A DNA stretch of 64,000 bases, taken from Methanohalophilus portucalensis (GTDB lineage: Archaea; Halobacteriota; Methanosarcinia; Methanosarcinales; Methanosarcinaceae). Location: the NCBI RefSeq assembly GCF_002761295.1, contig NZ_CP017881.1, forward strand, positions 1,921,750 to 1,985,749, written 5' to 3'. The notes beneath the pieces were generated by a model. It saw nothing but the letters and a program-made list of their open reading frames with translations. It did no database searches and had not been told where the DNA came from. The position numbers were made by a program, and so were the translations under genes. The first letter of the stretch is position 1, and each line of letters begins with the position of its first letter. Of the stretch, positions 48,831 through 57,183 are shown in pieces.

Positions 48831-50252
48831 TTATACCACCTCTCCGGCCAATTTGGTATGATGATCGGTATTTTTCTCAAAAGAGTGGGCTGCTTTGATA
48901 ATAGTAGCTTCATCAAAGTAGTTCCCAATTACCTGCAGTCCTACAGGCAGACCTTCGGAAAAACCACAAGGGACTGATATGGAAGGTACACCTGCAAGAT
49001 TAATCGGGACAGTGTTGACATCCGAAAGATACAGGGAGAGAGGATCATCCATTTTTTCCCCTATCTTGAAGGCAGGAGTTGGCATTGTGGGTGCCATTAA
49101 TACATCCACGTCCTCAAAGGCTCTTTCAAAATCCTGTTTTACAAGAGTGCGAACCTTGAGGGCCTTTAGATAATATTTGTCATGATAACCCGCAGAAAGA
49201 GCATATGTTCCAAGCAGGATACGTCTTTTTACCTCTGCACCAAACTTTTCCTGCCGGGTCTTTGAAGCCATCATATGCCAGTTCTCCCCTTCTGAACGAT
49301 TACCATAGCGAGTGCCGTCAAAACGGGCAAGGTTGGAGGAGGCTTCACTCATTGCTATGATATAATACGCTGCCAGTGCATAGGGTGTGTTTGGCATGGA
49401 AACTTTCGTGTACTCAGCTCCCATATCCTCAAACTTGCCAATAGCATCCCATACCAGTTTCTGTACATTATCATCGATGCCTTCCCCGAAATATTCGGCA
49501 GGAACTCCGATCTTTAACCCTTCCACATCATCCTGCAGGGCATCAGTATAACCAGCATTATGTTTGACACAGGTTGAATCCCGGTTATCATATGTGCCGA
49601 TAACGTCCATCAGGGCTGCTACATCTTCCACACGATTTGCCAGTGGACCGATTTGCTCCAGGGAATTGGCATAGGATACAAGGCCGTATCTGGAAACTGC
49701 CCCGTAAGTCGGTTTCAGGCCCACAGCCCCACAAAAGGCCGCCGGACAGCGCACCGATCCACCTGTATCCGAACCCAGCGAGACAGGAACCTGCCCTGCA
49801 GCTACAGCAGCAGCACTACCCCCCGAAGATCCACCAGCTACTCTTTCTGAATCCCAGGGATTAAGAGTCGGGCCATATGTACTTGTTTCAGTGGAGGTCC
49901 CCATACCAAACTCATCCATGTTGGATTTACCGATTATCACTGCACCGGCCTTTCGCAATCTTTCGATCACATGAGCATCATAGGGTGGCACATAGCCATC
50001 AAGGATGGCAGAACTGCATGTTGTGGATAATCCCTTGGTGGAAATATTATCCTTGATTGCAATGGGCACACCTGCAAGAGGGCCTTCAATGTTCAGAGAG
50101 TCAACTTTTTTAGCCTGATCAATAGCATCTTCTGCAATACAGGTGAAAGCATTAATGTCACTTTTTTCTATTTTTTCCAGATAGGAGGCAACAACTTCCT
50201 CGGCTGAAGAGGAACCCATCTTATTTTTTATATCAGATAAACCATCCAGCAT
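48831..50252 (-). CDS. gatA: Asp/Glu-tRNA amidotransferase subunit A
   Basis: GatA is the amidase that releases ammonia from glutamine. The 473-aa protein shows the amidase Ser-Ser-Lys set: Lys in VPIAIKDNISTKG, the Gly/Ser-rich GGSSGGSAAAVAAGQ, and nucleophile Ser in SLGSDTGGSVRCPAAFCG. The start at ATG 50252 follows GAGGG and lies 10 bases after the gatC stop; the longer upstream frame is the gatC gene in another frame. It is part of gatCAB. Confidence 0.95.
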   Translation of the reverse strand: MLDGLSDIKNKMGSSSAEEVVASYLEKIEKSDINAFTCIAEDAIDQAKKVDSLNIEGPLAGVPIAIKDNISTKGLSTTCSSAILDGYVPPYDAHVIERLRKAGAVIIGKSNMDEFGMGTSTETSTYGPTLNPWDSERVAGGSSGGSAAAVAAGQVPVSLGSDTGGSVRCPAAFCGAVGLKPTYGAVSRYGLVSYANSLEQIGPLANRVEDVAALMDVIGTYDNRDSTCVKHNAGYTDALQDDVEGLKIGVPAEYFGEGIDDNVQKLVWDAIGKFEDMGAEYTKVSMPNTPYALAAYYIIAMSEASSNLARFDGTRYGNRSEGENWHMMASKTRQEKFGAEVKRRILLGTYALSAGYHDKYYLKALKVRTLVKQDFERAFEDVDVLMAPTMPTPAFKIGEKMDDPLSLYLSDVNTVPINLAGVPSISVPCGFSEGLPVGLQVIGNYFDEATIIKAAHSFEKNTDHHTKLAGEVV

Positions 50253-50262
50253 TTTTCGGCCC

Positions 50263-50544
50263 TCAGATGATCTTTGGAGTTTTAATGTAGCCTTCCTGTA
50301 TCTCTTCAGCATTTGCAAGAATATCATCCTGCTCCAGGGAACCTGTTGGCTTATCTTCCCTGAATACATTCATGACATCTGCAACGTGGTATGTAGGTTT
50401 GACATCCGATGTATCCACCTCATCCAGCTGTCCAAAATAATCCAGCACAGTGCTTAGTTCCGATGCAAATTCAAAAGCATCCTCCTCATCGATGTTGACC
50501 CGTGCAAGCCAGCCGATGTGTTCTACCTGTTCCTTTGTAATCAT
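50263..50544 (-). CDS. gatC: Asp/Glu-tRNA amidotransferase subunit C
   Basis: This 93-aa protein wraps GatA and GatB together. It has the family pattern ITKEQVEHIGWLARVNIDEE, LSTVLDYFGQLDEVDTSDV and REDKPTGSLEQDDILANA. GAGGCT lies before ATG 50544. First gene of gatCAB, a compact operon. Confidence 0.93.
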   Translation of the reverse strand: MITKEQVEHIGWLARVNIDEEDAFEFASELSTVLDYFGQLDEVDTSDVKPTYHVADVMNVFREDKPTGSLEQDDILANAEEIQEGYIKTPKII

Positions 50545-50615
50545 AATATGAAGCCTCTGTAAGCGTTATATAGCGTATGTGTTACACAAAAGGTAATGCT
50601 ATTAATATGTTCTTA

Positions 50616-51779
50616 TCAGGACTTTTTACTCCTGCGGTTTACACCATACATCTGTACCTTTTTCATCCTGGCAAGATTGAGCACCCTGTCCATCTCATAA
50701 TCCGCCAGGGGCCGGGCCTCCAGAAAACCATTTTCCACAGCTTCATTGAAGATCTCATAACCAATACTGGACCGGGCAAAAACCGTGGTGTAACCATCCG
50801 GAGTACCCACCCCCCCGAAACTTATATCGGAATTTTCTGCCGCCATGTCGGTACAGAACTTGCATGATGAAGACCTGTATTCATCAAATTCGGACAGAGA
50901 GAATCTGCTTATCTGACCTGCCTGCTCAAACTCGAACTTACCCTTACGGATCTTCATTGCCTCAATATCCGCAAGTCTCATGCCATGGGTTTCAACAAAA
51001 TCCTTGATGCCTTCATAAGAAAATGTGTCCATACAGAATAGTCCCAGACGCAACACATTGACTCTCATGAACAGATGCAAAAAACCATAGGGACTGCGCT
51101 GCATCTTGTGGACTGCGTCTATATTGCAACTTGGACCAACAAAAGCAATACTTCGCATACCCTGCTGAATAGCCTGCATCAACTGTTCCATTGTCATGCT
51201 GTGGGAATACATGCTACCAGAGGACTCAAGCACTTGTGCGCGGTCCTCAGCAATAATTGCAACCGGTTTCCAGGGTTGATCCTTTGAATGAGTGGTTACT
51301 ACCGCACAATCAATCAGACCTTCCTCCAATCCATAAGCCAGCAACGCCGTAACAGCACCCCCATCCTGCCCCTCATGCCGGTCAAGCAGGCTTTTGGCAC
51401 TGTATGCAAACCTGAGTTTACCCACAAGTTCCTCTTCTGTAGTAATCGTGCGAGGGCACTGGTTGTAACACACACCACATGATGTACATGGGCCCACAAT
51501 CCTGGGACGTTTATCCTCTATTGTTATGGATTCACAGGATGCAGCACATGCTCCGCAAAGGGTACAGATACCCGGCTTGATAACATCTTTGTTAAGTTTG
51601 CCAAAAGAAACACGTTTTTTCTCGTCAAGACTGCGTTTGAGACGTATAACACTTTTTTTCATCTCAGTAAATGTTTTCAGACATTCACTGGAGCAAAAAT
51701 AATAGGTTTCACCGTCATACTCCTTCTGGAAAGAAGTGTCTTCCTCGACCTCTTTTTTACAAATAGGATCCTGCTTCAT
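50616..51779 (-). CDS. YHS-ferredoxin-FrhB fusion protein (F420-interacting reductase)
   Basis: The 387-aa protein has three parts. Residues 1-45 are a YHS/TRASH-like metal-binding domain (DPICKKEVEEDTSFQKEYDG, then YYFCSSECLKTF). Residues about 70-120 hold two 4Fe-4S motifs, CTLCGACAASC and CTSCGVCYNQC. The rest is an FrhB/FdhB-type domain (GQDGGAVTALLAYGLEEGLID, FVGPSCNIDAVHKMQ, SCKFCTDMAAENSDISFGGVG), which uses F420 and flavin in hydrogenase, sulfite reductase and dehydrogenase beta subunits. The substrate is unknown. Start ATG 51779 has GGTGGAT upstream. Confidence 0.82.
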   Translation of the reverse strand: MKQDPICKKEVEEDTSFQKEYDGETYYFCSSECLKTFTEMKKSVIRLKRSLDEKKRVSFGKLNKDVIKPGICTLCGACAASCESITIEDKRPRIVGPCTSCGVCYNQCPRTITTEEELVGKLRFAYSAKSLLDRHEGQDGGAVTALLAYGLEEGLIDCAVVTTHSKDQPWKPVAIIAEDRAQVLESSGSMYSHSMTMEQLMQAIQQGMRSIAFVGPSCNIDAVHKMQRSPYGFLHLFMRVNVLRLGLFCMDTFSYEGIKDFVETHGMRLADIEAMKIRKGKFEFEQAGQISRFSLSEFDEYRSSSCKFCTDMAAENSDISFGGVGTPDGYTTVFARSSIGYEIFNEAVENGFLEARPLADYEMDRVLNLARMKKVQMYGVNRRSKKS

Positions 51780-51877
51780 TATATCCACCACAAAAACTGT
51801 CTACAATAGGATTTATTTGCACTATTATAAATTGATGGCAGAAAACTATAATTAATCTTACTACCCACCATGAGTAC

Positions 51878-52855
51878 ATGGATGCCCAGACCAAAGCCGA
51901 ATTACTGGCAACAGGAAGAGTGGCAATCGATGAAAACCTACTCGGAAAAACCATTGTTTCAAGTGCAGGACCTGGTGCCGGTAAAGTAGGTTTCTTTTTT
52001 AGTTCCGGAGGAATCCGGGTAAAACTTGGAGCAGATGCAAAATCCCCTTTAAAAGCGATTGAAAAGAATGGAAATATCTGTATCTACAAAGGTGAGAAAC
52101 TCCTTGCCTGCGGACAAATTGAAGAAGAATTGCTTCACTGTCCCGAGCAGGCGTATATCAATATGACAGAGACCTGTATATTTGACTGTAAATTCTGCCC
52201 GGTCCCTAAACTCAATGGCAGGGTCAAATCAGTGGAAGAAGTGCTGGATATGATAGAAAAAGCACATGATACAGGGAAGATGAAAGCCATATCCATAACT
52301 GCCGGGGTTGATGAGACAGTTGAAAAGGAAGTTGAAAGGGCAGTTGAGGTTGTCAGGAAATGCAAAAGATACCATGTACCCATCGGGGTTTCAGTATATC
52401 CCACAATCAATTCCAACAAACTGCTAAGAAAGGCCGGCGCAGATGAGATAAAATATAATGTAGAGACCATGGACCGCCAGCTTTACAGCGAACTCTGTGG
52501 CGACCAGGACCTTGATTTTATACTGGATTGCCTTTCCGAAGCTGTCCGGATGTTTGGCAAGAACAGGGTTTGTTCCAATTTCATAATTGGTTTGGGAGAA
52601 GATGATGAAACTGTAATGCAAGGAATACGGGAACTTGTACGCAGAGGTGTAGTTCCTATCCTGAGACCCGCAGCAAGCCATCCCCTCAGAAAGGGAGAGG
52701 TTAATATAGAGAGGCCTTCAAAGGAACGTCTCCTCAAACTCACCCGTTTCCTGAGAGAAGAACTGGATCAAGCCGGGCTTGATACAAGACTGTTCAGGAC
52801 AATGTGCCTGCCATGCACAGGTTGTGACCTGGGCCCTCATAGAGATCTGGGATGA
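51878..52855 (+). CDS. Radical SAM protein of unknown function
   Basis: The 325-aa protein carries the radical SAM cluster motif CIFDCKFCPVPKLNG near residue 101, preceded by a roughly 90-residue N-terminal domain (GKVGFFFSSGGIRVKLGAD, GNICIYKGEKLLACG). Further elements are ISITAGVDETVEKEV, IKYNVETMDRQLY and FIIGLGEDDETVMQG, which resemble BioB/HmdB-like enzymes. A C-terminal MCLPCTGCDLG cysteine triplet may hold a second cluster. No ribosome-binding site; a TATA-like actataatt about 30 bases upstream of ATG 51878 suggests a leaderless mRNA. Reaction unknown. Confidence 0.78.
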   Translation: MDAQTKAELLATGRVAIDENLLGKTIVSSAGPGAGKVGFFFSSGGIRVKLGADAKSPLKAIEKNGNICIYKGEKLLACGQIEEELLHCPEQAYINMTETCIFDCKFCPVPKLNGRVKSVEEVLDMIEKAHDTGKMKAISITAGVDETVEKEVERAVEVVRKCKRYHVPIGVSVYPTINSNKLLRKAGADEIKYNVETMDRQLYSELCGDQDLDFILDCLSEAVRMFGKNRVCSNFIIGLGEDDETVMQGIRELVRRGVVPILRPAASHPLRKGEVNIERPSKERLLKLTRFLREELDQAGLDTRLFRTMCLPCTGCDLGPHRDLG

Positions 52856-52951
52856 AAACCAGTAAATAAAAATTCATGCATATTGACACAATATGTCAAT
52901 GTGTGGAGATTAGGGAAAGTATTTATTGCAAAGGGATTCCAAGGGGTGACT

Positions 52952-53164
52952 ATGAGTCTGTTAGAAAAACTCTATAACATCAATGTGGGCTATATCATAG
53001 TAGCGGGGATTGCCCTGACTGCTCTGCTCTTTAAGTTCCTTCTCCAGTATGCCGAAGAAGGAAATTTTGTACTTGTTATATTGCTTGGTCTTGCTATTGC
53101 TTTTGTGGCCACATTAATTACCCGGGTACTCAAGAACCAGCGCTATTTGCAACAGCTTAAATAA
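52952..53164 (+). CDS. Two-helix small membrane protein
   Basis: The 70-aa protein has two hydrophobic helices (about residues 13-31 and 38-57), starting MSLLEKLYNINVGYIIVAG and ending with a basic tail, RVLKNQRYLQQLK. GGGGTGAC just before ATG 52952 supports this start over the longer upstream frame. No family recognised. It converges on the Mrr-type nuclease gene, three bases apart. Confidence 0.65.
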   Translation: MSLLEKLYNINVGYIIVAGIALTALLFKFLLQYAEEGNFVLVILLGLAIAFVATLITRVLKNQRYLQQLK

Positions 53165-53167
53165 CAT

Positions 53168-54160
53168 TCATTCCTTTCCCAGGCCTTTCAGGATTGCCTC
53201 CCTCCATTCAGAGGCGTTTTCCACATCATATATGTGCCTGGTAATACTTTCCTTTGATTCAAGGATTGCAAGTTTATCCTTGTGTAAAATTCCCTGTTTC
53301 TCAATCTCTGCCCCTGCAATATCCTTCAATCTGATAGTTTCGATATTGCCTTTATCCATCATGAGAAATCTGCGGTTGGTAAGCACCAGACAACCTTTTT
53401 TTTCCTATCCAAATTTCAGGAGGGTTTCGCCCCGCAGAAAAGAAGGACGAAACAATTCAAGATTCTCTGCAAAACTTTTCGGTTCCCTGATCGAAAGGGC
53501 CAGTACCTCAGGATTTTTCTCATCTATTACTATATAAAGTGAATTTGTATCCTGTTTCAAACCTATAATCGAACTTGCATCTATTCTCCTGATAAGTTCT
53601 TTTTTCTTTGAGAAAAGGGCAGTAGTTATTTTTTCAAAATAGATATGTTTCTTTGTGAGTACCAGCCAGATTTTGTTCCCTTCAATTGTTGCACTATGTC
53701 TTCCAAACACTTCCTCTCCGGTTTCAAGCACATCAACCCCCCGTCCTTTCCGGTGGAAACTCTCTCCTTCATCAGGACAATAATGATTAAGCATCTCAGT
53801 AAGCAGTGGACCTTCTATCAGCTTGAGATTGTGTTTTGCCCCTTCTTTCCTTCCTTCACCAGTAAAACTGGAAGTAGTAACAATAATTACTCCATCCACA
53901 TTTTCCCTGTAGGACAAACTGCCATATTCACGCACTTCCTTGACCCCCACAGGCCCTGAATAACGTTTGGCCTGGACAAGCCATCGATGGGAAAGACCAA
54001 AATTATCAATAGATATTTCGATATCTACACCACCGTCCCTGCTTTGTTGTGTCGAGCGGGTATTATAGCCCATTTTTTCAAAAAGGTGAGCTACGAGCCT
54101 TTCAAAATCATACGGGTCAATTTTGAGCAGTTGGTTAATTTCCCACATCAAATCATTCAT
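53168..54160 (-). CDS. Mrr-type restriction endonuclease with two PH-like repeats and an in-frame TAG
   Basis: Residues about 15-125 form an Mrr/restriction-endonuclease-like nuclease: FERLVAHLFEKMGY, catalytic Asp in SRDGGVDIEI and QAKRY in WLVQAKRYSGPVGVKEV. Then comes a PH-like repeat (GEEVFGRHSAT, WLVLTKKHIYFEKI). The frame meets TAG at 53405-53407 after GETLLKFG and continues as EKKGCLVLTNRRFLMMDKGN, a second PH-like repeat ending at TGA 53168. The second repeat mirrors the first (GE..., LVLT...), and its first strand lies before the only downstream start (GTG 53386), so one read-through protein of 330 aa, probably with pyrrolysine, is the best model. Start ATG 54160 overlaps the zinc-ribbon gene's stop. 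Confidence 0.72.
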
Positions 54161-54320
54161 CCACGGTATAGGACAGGCCACATTCTGGACAGGAATACGT
54201 TACTGTTGTGGTAGCATTTTTATTTTTATTCTCTATCCTATCCATCCACGTGCCACAGGTTACACATTTCTGATCGAATATTGTTCGGTTGCTTGATTTT
54301 TCACTATCTGCTTTTGTAAT
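54153..54320 (-). CDS. Zinc-ribbon protein with probable AUU start
   Basis: An open frame ending at TGA 54153 encodes two Cys pairs, QKCVTCGTWMD and TYSCPECGLSYTVDE, spaced like a zinc ribbon. It overlaps the nuclease ATG (54160), implying coupling. No ATG, GTG or TTG precedes the first Cys pair before an in-frame TAA. However, GGAGGGG (54326-54332) sits five bases before an ATT at 54320, so AUU initiation giving 55 aa is proposed. A TATA-like ATTTAAAG lies near 54383-54390 for this strand. A nucleic-acid-binding partner of the nuclease is a guess. Confidence 0.5.
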   Translation of the reverse strand: MTKADSEKSSNRTIFDQKCVTCGTWMDRIENKNKNATTTVTYSCPECGLSYTVDE

Positions 54321-54379
54321 ATAAACCCCTCCAGGATAGGGAATTGTTGGTTGTGCACTATTTGTGAATAACCATACAA

Positions 54380-54395
54380 ACCTTTAAATGTATGC
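54380..54395. promoter_or_regulatory. Shared TATA region of divergent nuclease and thioredoxin genes
   Basis: CTTTAAATG on the plus strand and CATTTAAAG on the minus strand form a nearly symmetric A/T element. It is about 85 bases from the thioredoxin ATG (54472) and about 65 from the zinc-ribbon start. One element may serve both directions. Transcript starts are not known. Confidence 0.4.
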
Positions 54396-54471
54396 AGTAC
54401 AATCGCTAATTAGTAATTAATCAGAATCACAGATATAGCTTATGAAATATCTAAATAATGCGAGGGGAAGC

Positions 54472-54864
54472 ATGGACGAACTCGAAGAAATAAGGAAGAG
54501 AAGAATGGAAGAGATAAAGACAGATCTCGAAAAGACCAACTGGCCTGCAGAAGCCATGATTGTATCAGATGCCGATTTTGAAGACTTTGTAAGCCGCTAT
54601 CCGCTTGTTGTAGTGGACTGCTGGGCAGAATGGTGTGGTCCCTGCAAAAAAGTCGGACCGATAATAGACTCCCTTGCCGGGCAGATGCAGGGAAACGTTG
54701 TTTTTGGCAAACTCGATACGGACCAGAATCAGGTTACTGCGAGAAAATTCCAGATCACTGCAATTCCAACCCTTCTTGTGTTCAAAAATGGACAACTTGC
54801 AGACCGAATGGTAGGTGCATTGCCACAGGCAAGCATACAGGAAAAAATTAAATCATACCTCTGA
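54472..54864 (+). CDS. trxA: Thioredoxin
   Basis: The 130-aa protein is a thioredoxin with an extra N-terminal charged helix of about 25 residues (MDELEEIRKRRMEEIKTDLE). The active site is AEWCGPCKKVGPII near residue 53, with the cis-proline segment ITAIPTLLVFKNGQLADRMVG. It reduces protein disulfides. ATG 54472 has GAGGGG upstream; an earlier ATG at 54442 lacks one. Methanogenesis marker protein 14 follows 12 bases later, so they are probably cotranscribed. Confidence 0.9.
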   Translation: MDELEEIRKRRMEEIKTDLEKTNWPAEAMIVSDADFEDFVSRYPLVVVDCWAEWCGPCKKVGPIIDSLAGQMQGNVVFGKLDTDQNQVTARKFQITAIPTLLVFKNGQLADRMVGALPQASIQEKIKSYL

Positions 54865-54876
54865 GGGACAGATTTT

Positions 54877-56313
54877 ATGTCACACAAACCCAGGATGGCC
54901 GAAACTCCTTCCGTAAGACTGATAGACCTGAAATCAAAATCCAATTCCTACTTCATAGTGGCTTCTGTAGAAGTGGGCAATACGACCACCAAATGCATCC
55001 TGACGGCCACAGACCTTGAAAAGGGTACAACATACCATGTGGTGAAAACCGTAAGGATGACAAGGGATGTAAGACAACCAAAACCTGGAGAAGAAGTATT
55101 CGGCAAGACACTTACAGGAGTGGAATTAAGCCGTGAATCTGTGGCAGAACTTGTCAAGAACACTCTCCTGGAAGCTGTCAAAAAAGCCAACCTCGACATA
55201 AAAAAGGATGTTCATTTCGTTGTCCGGTCCACCGGAGTGGTGGCCGGATTCGATGCACCGGAAGAAGTGGGAGAATTTATCAAAGCTCTTGCAGACGGTT
55301 GCCTTATGGCGGGCGTACCTCCTAAGAATATGACACCTCCGATGTCTCAGGATAACATAAACCCCAGGTTCCAGAAGTTCAGCAAACTCAATAAAGTTAT
55401 TTTTGATGGTGCAGTTGCCAGTGTCCTTCCTCCCACCGGGGCCACAGGTGTGGAAATCGTGGCCAATGAAATGGAGGGAGAACTTGCGACCGCCGGTATT
55501 AAAGAAGGAGCGAAATGGGTGGATGTGGATTTCCGTAATCCCTGTTTATCGATGGATTTTGGAACTACACTTGACGGGCGTGTCATCAGCCCGGAGGAGC
55601 CCTATGCAAAGACCATTGGCAACTTCTGTGGCTATGCAGGAGCTATTCCCGATGCTATAATCCGTGGAACCCAGCTTGTGGACTTGGAACTGGGAACCGC
55701 TCTGGATGTCTTTGATGAAAAGCCTCCGGGAATGATTACCATGTTCCTGAAGGGGAAGAAAATAAAGGAATATGCAAACCGCTTAATAGAAAAAATATCT
55801 ATCGAAAAGGTACCTGAAAATGTCACCCGTTATGGAAGTGTCCCTGTTAATCCTGCCGCTGCAGCTGAAATCGGAGTCGTGCTTATCGGATGTGATGTGG
55901 GTACCAATGGTTCAAAAATGGATGAATTAACAGAACTGGGTGCACAGATTTACAAAGAAGAGGGACTCAAGGTCCTGTTCGCAGTAATCGATGAAGTGAT
56001 GGCAGGTGTAATCTACCGCCTTGTGGAAGTGGCACAGAAAGAAGGAGTTGTATTTCCTGAAACTTCCATTGGAGTCACCGGAAGGGCCGGCATATCAGGA
56101 GATAAACCCAAACTTGTGCTTGAAAAACTGGAAACACTGGGGTTGGGAGATAAAATCGAAGAAAAAGTCGTATTTGTCGATGATGGGCTTGCAAGGGGTG
56201 CAGCAGTTATGGCACGATGTATGAACTCACTGGGAACTCCCCATAATCCCCTGGGTGGCCATACAGGTGGAAAATGTATCCTCAAGGACAGGATCAAGTT
56301 GCAGAGCCAGTAA
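54877..56313 (+). CDS. Methanogenesis marker protein 14
   Basis: This protein is found only in methanogens and relatives and its role is unknown. The 478-aa sequence has features of the ASKHA (actin-like) ATPase fold, related to reactivation factors: a phosphate-1-like loop FIVASVEVGNTTTKCILTAT and later SMDFGTTLDGRVI and VIGCDVGTNGSK-type Gly-rich loops. A role in reactivating a cofactor-dependent methanogenesis enzyme is a family-based guess, supported by the thioredoxin gene just upstream. GAGGGA precedes ATG 54877. Confidence 0.85.
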   Translation: MSHKPRMAETPSVRLIDLKSKSNSYFIVASVEVGNTTTKCILTATDLEKGTTYHVVKTVRMTRDVRQPKPGEEVFGKTLTGVELSRESVAELVKNTLLEAVKKANLDIKKDVHFVVRSTGVVAGFDAPEEVGEFIKALADGCLMAGVPPKNMTPPMSQDNINPRFQKFSKLNKVIFDGAVASVLPPTGATGVEIVANEMEGELATAGIKEGAKWVDVDFRNPCLSMDFGTTLDGRVISPEEPYAKTIGNFCGYAGAIPDAIIRGTQLVDLELGTALDVFDEKPPGMITMFLKGKKIKEYANRLIEKISIEKVPENVTRYGSVPVNPAAAAEIGVVLIGCDVGTNGSKMDELTELGAQIYKEEGLKVLFAVIDEVMAGVIYRLVEVAQKEGVVFPETSIGVTGRAGISGDKPKLVLEKLETLGLGDKIEEKVVFVDDGLARGAAVMARCMNSLGTPHNPLGGHTGGKCILKDRIKLQSQ

Positions 56314-56315
56314 TT

Positions 56316-56984
56316 TCATTTTTCGGAGAGGGTTTTTAGAGCCTTCTCCATTGCTTTTTTATGTAACTCCGCCGAATCATGAATTCCTCCCAGCTGCCCT
56401 CTGACGGCCCTGCAAGGGTATTGCTGGATTAACAAACCTGCCTTTGCCGGGGCATCCTCAACTGTTGTACCGATTAGTTTTTCCGCCATTTTCCATGTGC
56501 TGCCGCAGGGTGCACCTTTCAGGACCCGGACATCCGATATATAGCCGTTTTTAGTGGAGACTTCGAATTCCGGAAGACCGAATACGCTGGAATATGGTGC
56601 TGTTTCTTCCTTCTCCGGAAGGGTACAGCATATCTCATCCACCTCGATATGGATACCATATTCCGAAGATATTCTATCCAGTTCGACAAGCGGGGCCCGG
56701 GAAGAGCCTCCGGGTACGATCAATGAGGACACACCGGCTTGTCCTGCCATGCGGGCAATCACCGGTGTAATATCGGGATGCAAAGAGTAAGTTATTATGG
56801 TATCTGCATTGAATACATCCGGATTGATATCCAGTCTTTTTACAAATTCTTCCGGCTCATCCAGGAAATGGGGTAGCCTGGCAGGCAGGGAGGCAGTTTT
56901 GACTGTGAAATCCGAATATTGATGAAGCGTTTCTATCAATCTGTTGCCGTACTTACCCCTTGTAATTACTCCTATAATCGTCAT
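56316..56984 (-). CDS. DUF166 family protein
   Basis: This 222-aa archaeal protein has no established function. It shows the DUF166 pattern: GVITRGKYGNRLIETL, LPARLPHFLDEPEEFV, TIITYSLHPDITPVIARM, ICCTLPEKEE and VRVLKGAPCGSTWKMAEKLIG with conserved cysteines. No ribosome-binding site is seen; a TATA-like aatataacta about 30 bases upstream suggests a leaderless mRNA. It converges on marker protein 14 with a two-base gap. Confidence 0.78.
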   Translation of the reverse strand: MTIIGVITRGKYGNRLIETLHQYSDFTVKTASLPARLPHFLDEPEEFVKRLDINPDVFNADTIITYSLHPDITPVIARMAGQAGVSSLIVPGGSSRAPLVELDRISSEYGIHIEVDEICCTLPEKEETAPYSSVFGLPEFEVSTKNGYISDVRVLKGAPCGSTWKMAEKLIGTTVEDAPAKAGLLIQQYPCRAVRGQLGGIHDSAELHKKAMEKALKTLSEK

Positions 56985-57045
56985 ACACTGGAAATGGAGA
57001 ATAAGTAGTTATATTATTTACCATAAATATTACGCAGGTGAAAAT

Positions 57046-57174
57046 ATGGATGATATAGATCAATCAAAGGTATATTTTGTATGCAATACATGCAGCTTCG
57101 TATTTCAGGCAGACCCCAACTTCATGCCTATAAAATGCCCCCAATGTGGCAGTGAAGATACCGTCCGTACCTGA
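57046..57174 (+). CDS. 42-aa zinc-ribbon protein
   Basis: The small protein MDDIDQSKVYFVCNTCSFVF continues to KCPQCGSEDTVRT, giving CxxC...CxxC spacing of a rubredoxin-like zinc ribbon. AGGTGA precedes ATG 57046. It lies nine bases before tmk, in the same transcript. Specific function unknown. Confidence 0.75.
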   Translation: MDDIDQSKVYFVCNTCSFVFQADPNFMPIKCPQCGSEDTVRT

Positions 57175-57183
57175 GAGATGTAA

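Noticed and set aside
53168-53386. Separate 72-aa gene starting at GTG 53386
   Set aside because: It is in the same frame as the upstream nuclease across a TAG, lacks a ribosome-binding site, and would lose part of its first strand.
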